A stretch of DNA of 64,000 nt from Gelidibacter pelagius (GTDB lineage: Bacteria > Bacteroidota > Bacteroidia > Flavobacteriales > Flavobacteriaceae), in contig NZ_JAGEVG010000001.1 of NCBI RefSeq assembly GCF_017581925.1, forward strand, positions 186,001 to 250,000. Reading direction: 5' to 3'. A model generated the notes under the pieces. That model did not search any database, was not told the DNA's origin, and saw only the letters and a list, made by a program, of their open reading frames with translations. This document shows, in pieces, positions 61,968 to 64,000 of this stretch. The position numbers and the translations under genes are program-made. Every line of letters begins with the position of its first letter. The first letter of the stretch is position 1.

Positions 61968-62870
61968 TTACCATTCAACAAAAGAAATCCCCAGACCCAC
62001 GGTAGTTTGATAGTGGTTATAATCGATCAGATTTTCGCCATAACCGCTAAATATCTGTAAATGGCCTCTCAGGTTATTTCTGATCGGGTACATATAATTA
62101 AATTGAACGCTCCCATGATTGTCCTTAAACGACAATGAGTTACGTAACAAAAGATTCAAACTATGGCCATTTTTTCTATAGATAACGTTGGCTTCAGCAC
62201 GTCCAAGATAATCTTCAATCTCTGGATTGTCATCTTCTTCAGAGCCCCCGCCAACCCTAATCCAAGGTTTTACATAAATTTGGAAATTATCATGTTCCAT
62301 TGCAAAATGAAAAATTAGTCTATTCCAGCTCCTTGAAATAGGATCAGGTCTTCCATTCGATTGATGATTAAAAGCAAAACCAGCCATTTTAGCTTCAAAA
62401 CCTAAAAAATTAAAATTAAGAGGATAGTTGAAAATAAGCTCAGGTTCGTAATTGAGTTCTCTAAAAGGTCGTGATAATTGCTTGTTATAAACTTGCCAAT
62501 GGGCTATTTGTGTATAGCCTACCCAAATGTCTCCTTTTCCAAATAAAAACGATTGGATCAACTTGGTTTTGAAACTGATCTGAAATTTAACTTCGGTAGA
62601 ATGAAGTCGAATCGGTTCGTCAAAGGCGGGCTCTTGTCCCACGCTTTGAGGCTGTGTATTGATGCGATTGGTCCAATGTACGGGCATCACGTAAAAGGGT
62701 TGGTAGGAATTCAACCTGAAGGTACCATTTCTATCTTTGCGATCGAGTTCCCAAGCTTGCGATAGGGTCTGGGTAACTATGGAATCTTTTTTCCTAAATA
62801 AGCCTTGGGCTTTTATATTGGTAGTAACTGTTACAAAAATGATAATAAAAGAAAGTCTTATAAATGGCAT
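61968..62870 (-). CDS. pldA: Outer-membrane phospholipase A
   Basis: A 300-residue outer-membrane barrel with a signal peptide (MPFIRLSFIIIFVTVTTNIKAQ). The catalytic triad is intact: H169 and S171 in FAFNHQSNGR and N183 in SRSWNRL, with the same spacing (2 and 12) as His142, Ser144 and Asn156 of E. coli OMPLA. Calcium-dependent dimers hydrolyse phospholipids that reach the outer leaflet. The family length is normal. It lies 32 bp after the helical-repeat gene on the same strand and may be in one operon with it. Confidence 0.92.
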   Translation of the reverse strand: MPFIRLSFIIIFVTVTTNIKAQGLFRKKDSIVTQTLSQAWELDRKDRNGTFRLNSYQPFYVMPVHWTNRINTQPQSVGQEPAFDEPIRLHSTEVKFQISFKTKLIQSFLFGKGDIWVGYTQIAHWQVYNKQLSRPFRELNYEPELIFNYPLNFNFLGFEAKMAGFAFNHQSNGRPDPISRSWNRLIFHFAMEHDNFQIYVKPWIRVGGGSEEDDNPEIEDYLGRAEANVIYRKNGHSLNLLLRNSLSFKDNHGSVQFNYMYPIRNNLRGHLQIFSGYGENLIDYNHYQTTVGLGISFVEW

Positions 62871-62902
62871 AAAATAGTGGTGATGATTACGTTATTATGT
62901 CG

Positions 62903-64000
62903 CTATTTCACAAACTCAGCCAAATATTTATCTCTTATTATTTGTCCAACAGGTTTGTTCTCAATTTTGCTTTCCAACCATGAAATGATGTCTAAATACA
63001 AAAATGCGCGGCGCTCATAAGGATGATCCTCATAAGTTTTTAAAGTTTTGTGAAGTTCAATGAATGCGTTTTTCAAATCGTGCGGATAAATATCCTGCAA
63101 GCCTTTGATAAACTTTATCATTTCCTTTTGAACTTCATACAGATCGTTAATTTTGATAAGGAACTTATAGGTGCTTTTCAATAGACTATCCATATGATAA
63201 TCCACTCCAGCCTCATAATGTGCCACCAAATTTAAAACGCGGGCAAAAGTCTGCAAATCTTCACGCATGGACAGTGATTTATTAGAAATAATCTTATCCA
63301 AATAGAAAATACAAGCTTTGTTATTTCCTGCTCCAAATTGTAAGCTTGCAAATTTATAGTAAAAAATCATTTTATGGTGCTCATCCAGACGATTGTTGTA
63401 CTTTTTTAATTTATTTTCAATTCTTGGGATGAGGTTCAAGCCTTCATCAAAACTGCCGTCAATAAAATGCTGATTGATTCTGTGAAAATTCAAATATAAA
63501 AAGACCAATGCATCCACGTTTTCGTCCTTAGGGAAATCTGGTGCTTCCAATTGATCTTCTAAAATTTCAAGCTGTTTTAAAAATCTCGGCTTATTTCTGA
63601 TGAAAAATAGGGCTTCCAAAAGGTAATTATTTCCTTTTAAAAAGAATACGGGATTCAAGCTGATCATGTGCGGATTGTCATAAAACAAATGCACCCATTT
63701 TGAAGCGTATTTATAGCAGTTTAAAAAGTCCTGCAACAAAAAACTGTACCACAAATAGGAGTTATAGAGCCATAATTTCTCTCTGAAGCCAATCTGCGAA
63801 ATTTCAAATTTTGGCAATCGATCATTGAAATAGGTTTTTATTTTTTGTCCTTCTTCTGCATTTTTTACGTAACCCGTTTTTAGGATAATACTGTACAATT
63901 GCAGTGATAAATTGGAGAGCTTACTGGTTATAACATTCAATTCACTCAATTCTTTAGCTTGAATGGTGAGCTCATCGGCACGGGTACTGATGCTTCGTGT
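62903..64000 (-). CDS. Helical-repeat (TPR-like) protein, 5' end outside the window
   Basis: The frame is open to the window end on the minus strand; the residues before MSELNVITS (a TTG codon at 63949) read TRSISTRADELTIQAKEL, clearly part of the protein, so the start lies beyond 64000. The visible 365 residues are almost all helical with paired aromatic/leucine heptads like TPR repeats (YKFASLQFGAGNNKACIFYL, VLNLVAHYEAGVDYHMDSL). No enzyme motif is visible. Similar proteins of unknown role exist in Flavobacteriaceae. The stop precedes pldA by 32 bp. Confidence 0.75.
   Translation of the reverse strand, partial: TRSISTRADELTIQAKELSELNVITSKLSNLSLQLYSIILKTGYVKNAEEGQKIKTYFNDRLPKFEISQIGFREKLWLYNSYLWYSFLLQDFLNCYKYASKWVHLFYDNPHMISLNPVFFLKGNNYLLEALFFIRNKPRFLKQLEILEDQLEAPDFPKDENVDALVFLYLNFHRINQHFIDGSFDEGLNLIPRIENKLKKYNNRLDEHHKMIFYYKFASLQFGAGNNKACIFYLDKIISNKSLSMREDLQTFARVLNLVAHYEAGVDYHMDSLLKSTYKFLIKINDLYEVQKEMIKFIKGLQDIYPHDLKNAFIELHKTLKTYEDHPYERRAFLYLDIISWLESKIENKPVGQIIRDKYLAEFVK

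Overview
The window looks like chromosome of a marine-type member of the Flavobacteriaceae (Bacteroidota). The evidence is the low-GC sequence, promoters of the TTG / TAnnTTTG type, weak Shine-Dalgarno sequences, a SusC/SusD pair under a FecI/FecR-type regulator, and many short lipoprotein signals. The identification is inferred from gene content only.

Layout. 1-12.6 kb is mostly core chromosome: the 3' part of an outer-membrane beta-barrel gene, a PD40 beta-propeller lipoprotein, an M28 peptidase, an operon of an Lgt-like membrane protein, a radical SAM protein and two tiny membrane proteins, dusB, an FtsX/LolC-type permease, rbfA and methylmalonyl-CoA epimerase. Two toxin-antitoxin modules here keep their antitoxin, but each toxin is broken (one frameshift, one in-frame stop).

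12.6-43.7 kb is a 31-kb integrative island in the 3' end of a CAT-anticodon tRNA gene. A 14-bp direct repeat (12688-12701 and 43705-43718) marks its ends, and the original tRNA terminator now lies beyond the right end. Its left part holds mobility and replication genes: a small HTH protein, a primase/helicase fused to a 3'-5' exonuclease, a family A DNA polymerase interrupted by an in-frame TAA, a possible Rep protein, a tyrosine integrase, and a winged-helix protein downstream of iteron-like repeats. No capsid, relaxase or type IV secretion genes were recognised. Its right part is a defense island: a type I restriction-modification operon (hsdMSR), a compact five-gene operon (S1-flanked Upf1-like SF1 helicase, unknown protein, PLD-family nuclease, single-domain CARF protein, Card1/Can2-like CARF nuclease), McrBC, and a protein resembling uracil-DNA glycosylases. 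The five-gene CARF operon has no CRISPR array, Cas10 or cyclase in the window and is the best candidate for an undescribed system.

43.7-45.6 kb is decayed DNA with the remains of a primase gene from an earlier element. 45.6-58.6 kb is an ECF sigma / FecR / SusC / SusD / lipoprotein / M16 peptidase / lipoprotein / metallophosphoesterase cluster, a nutrient-uptake locus. A decayed integrase follows at 58.9-59.4 kb, so the uptake cluster may itself have arrived on an older element. 59.5-64 kb returns to core-like genes: an SH3-domain secreted protein, a DUF1343 (NamZ-type) lipoprotein, an outer-membrane phospholipase A, and the 3' part of a helical-repeat gene running off the window.
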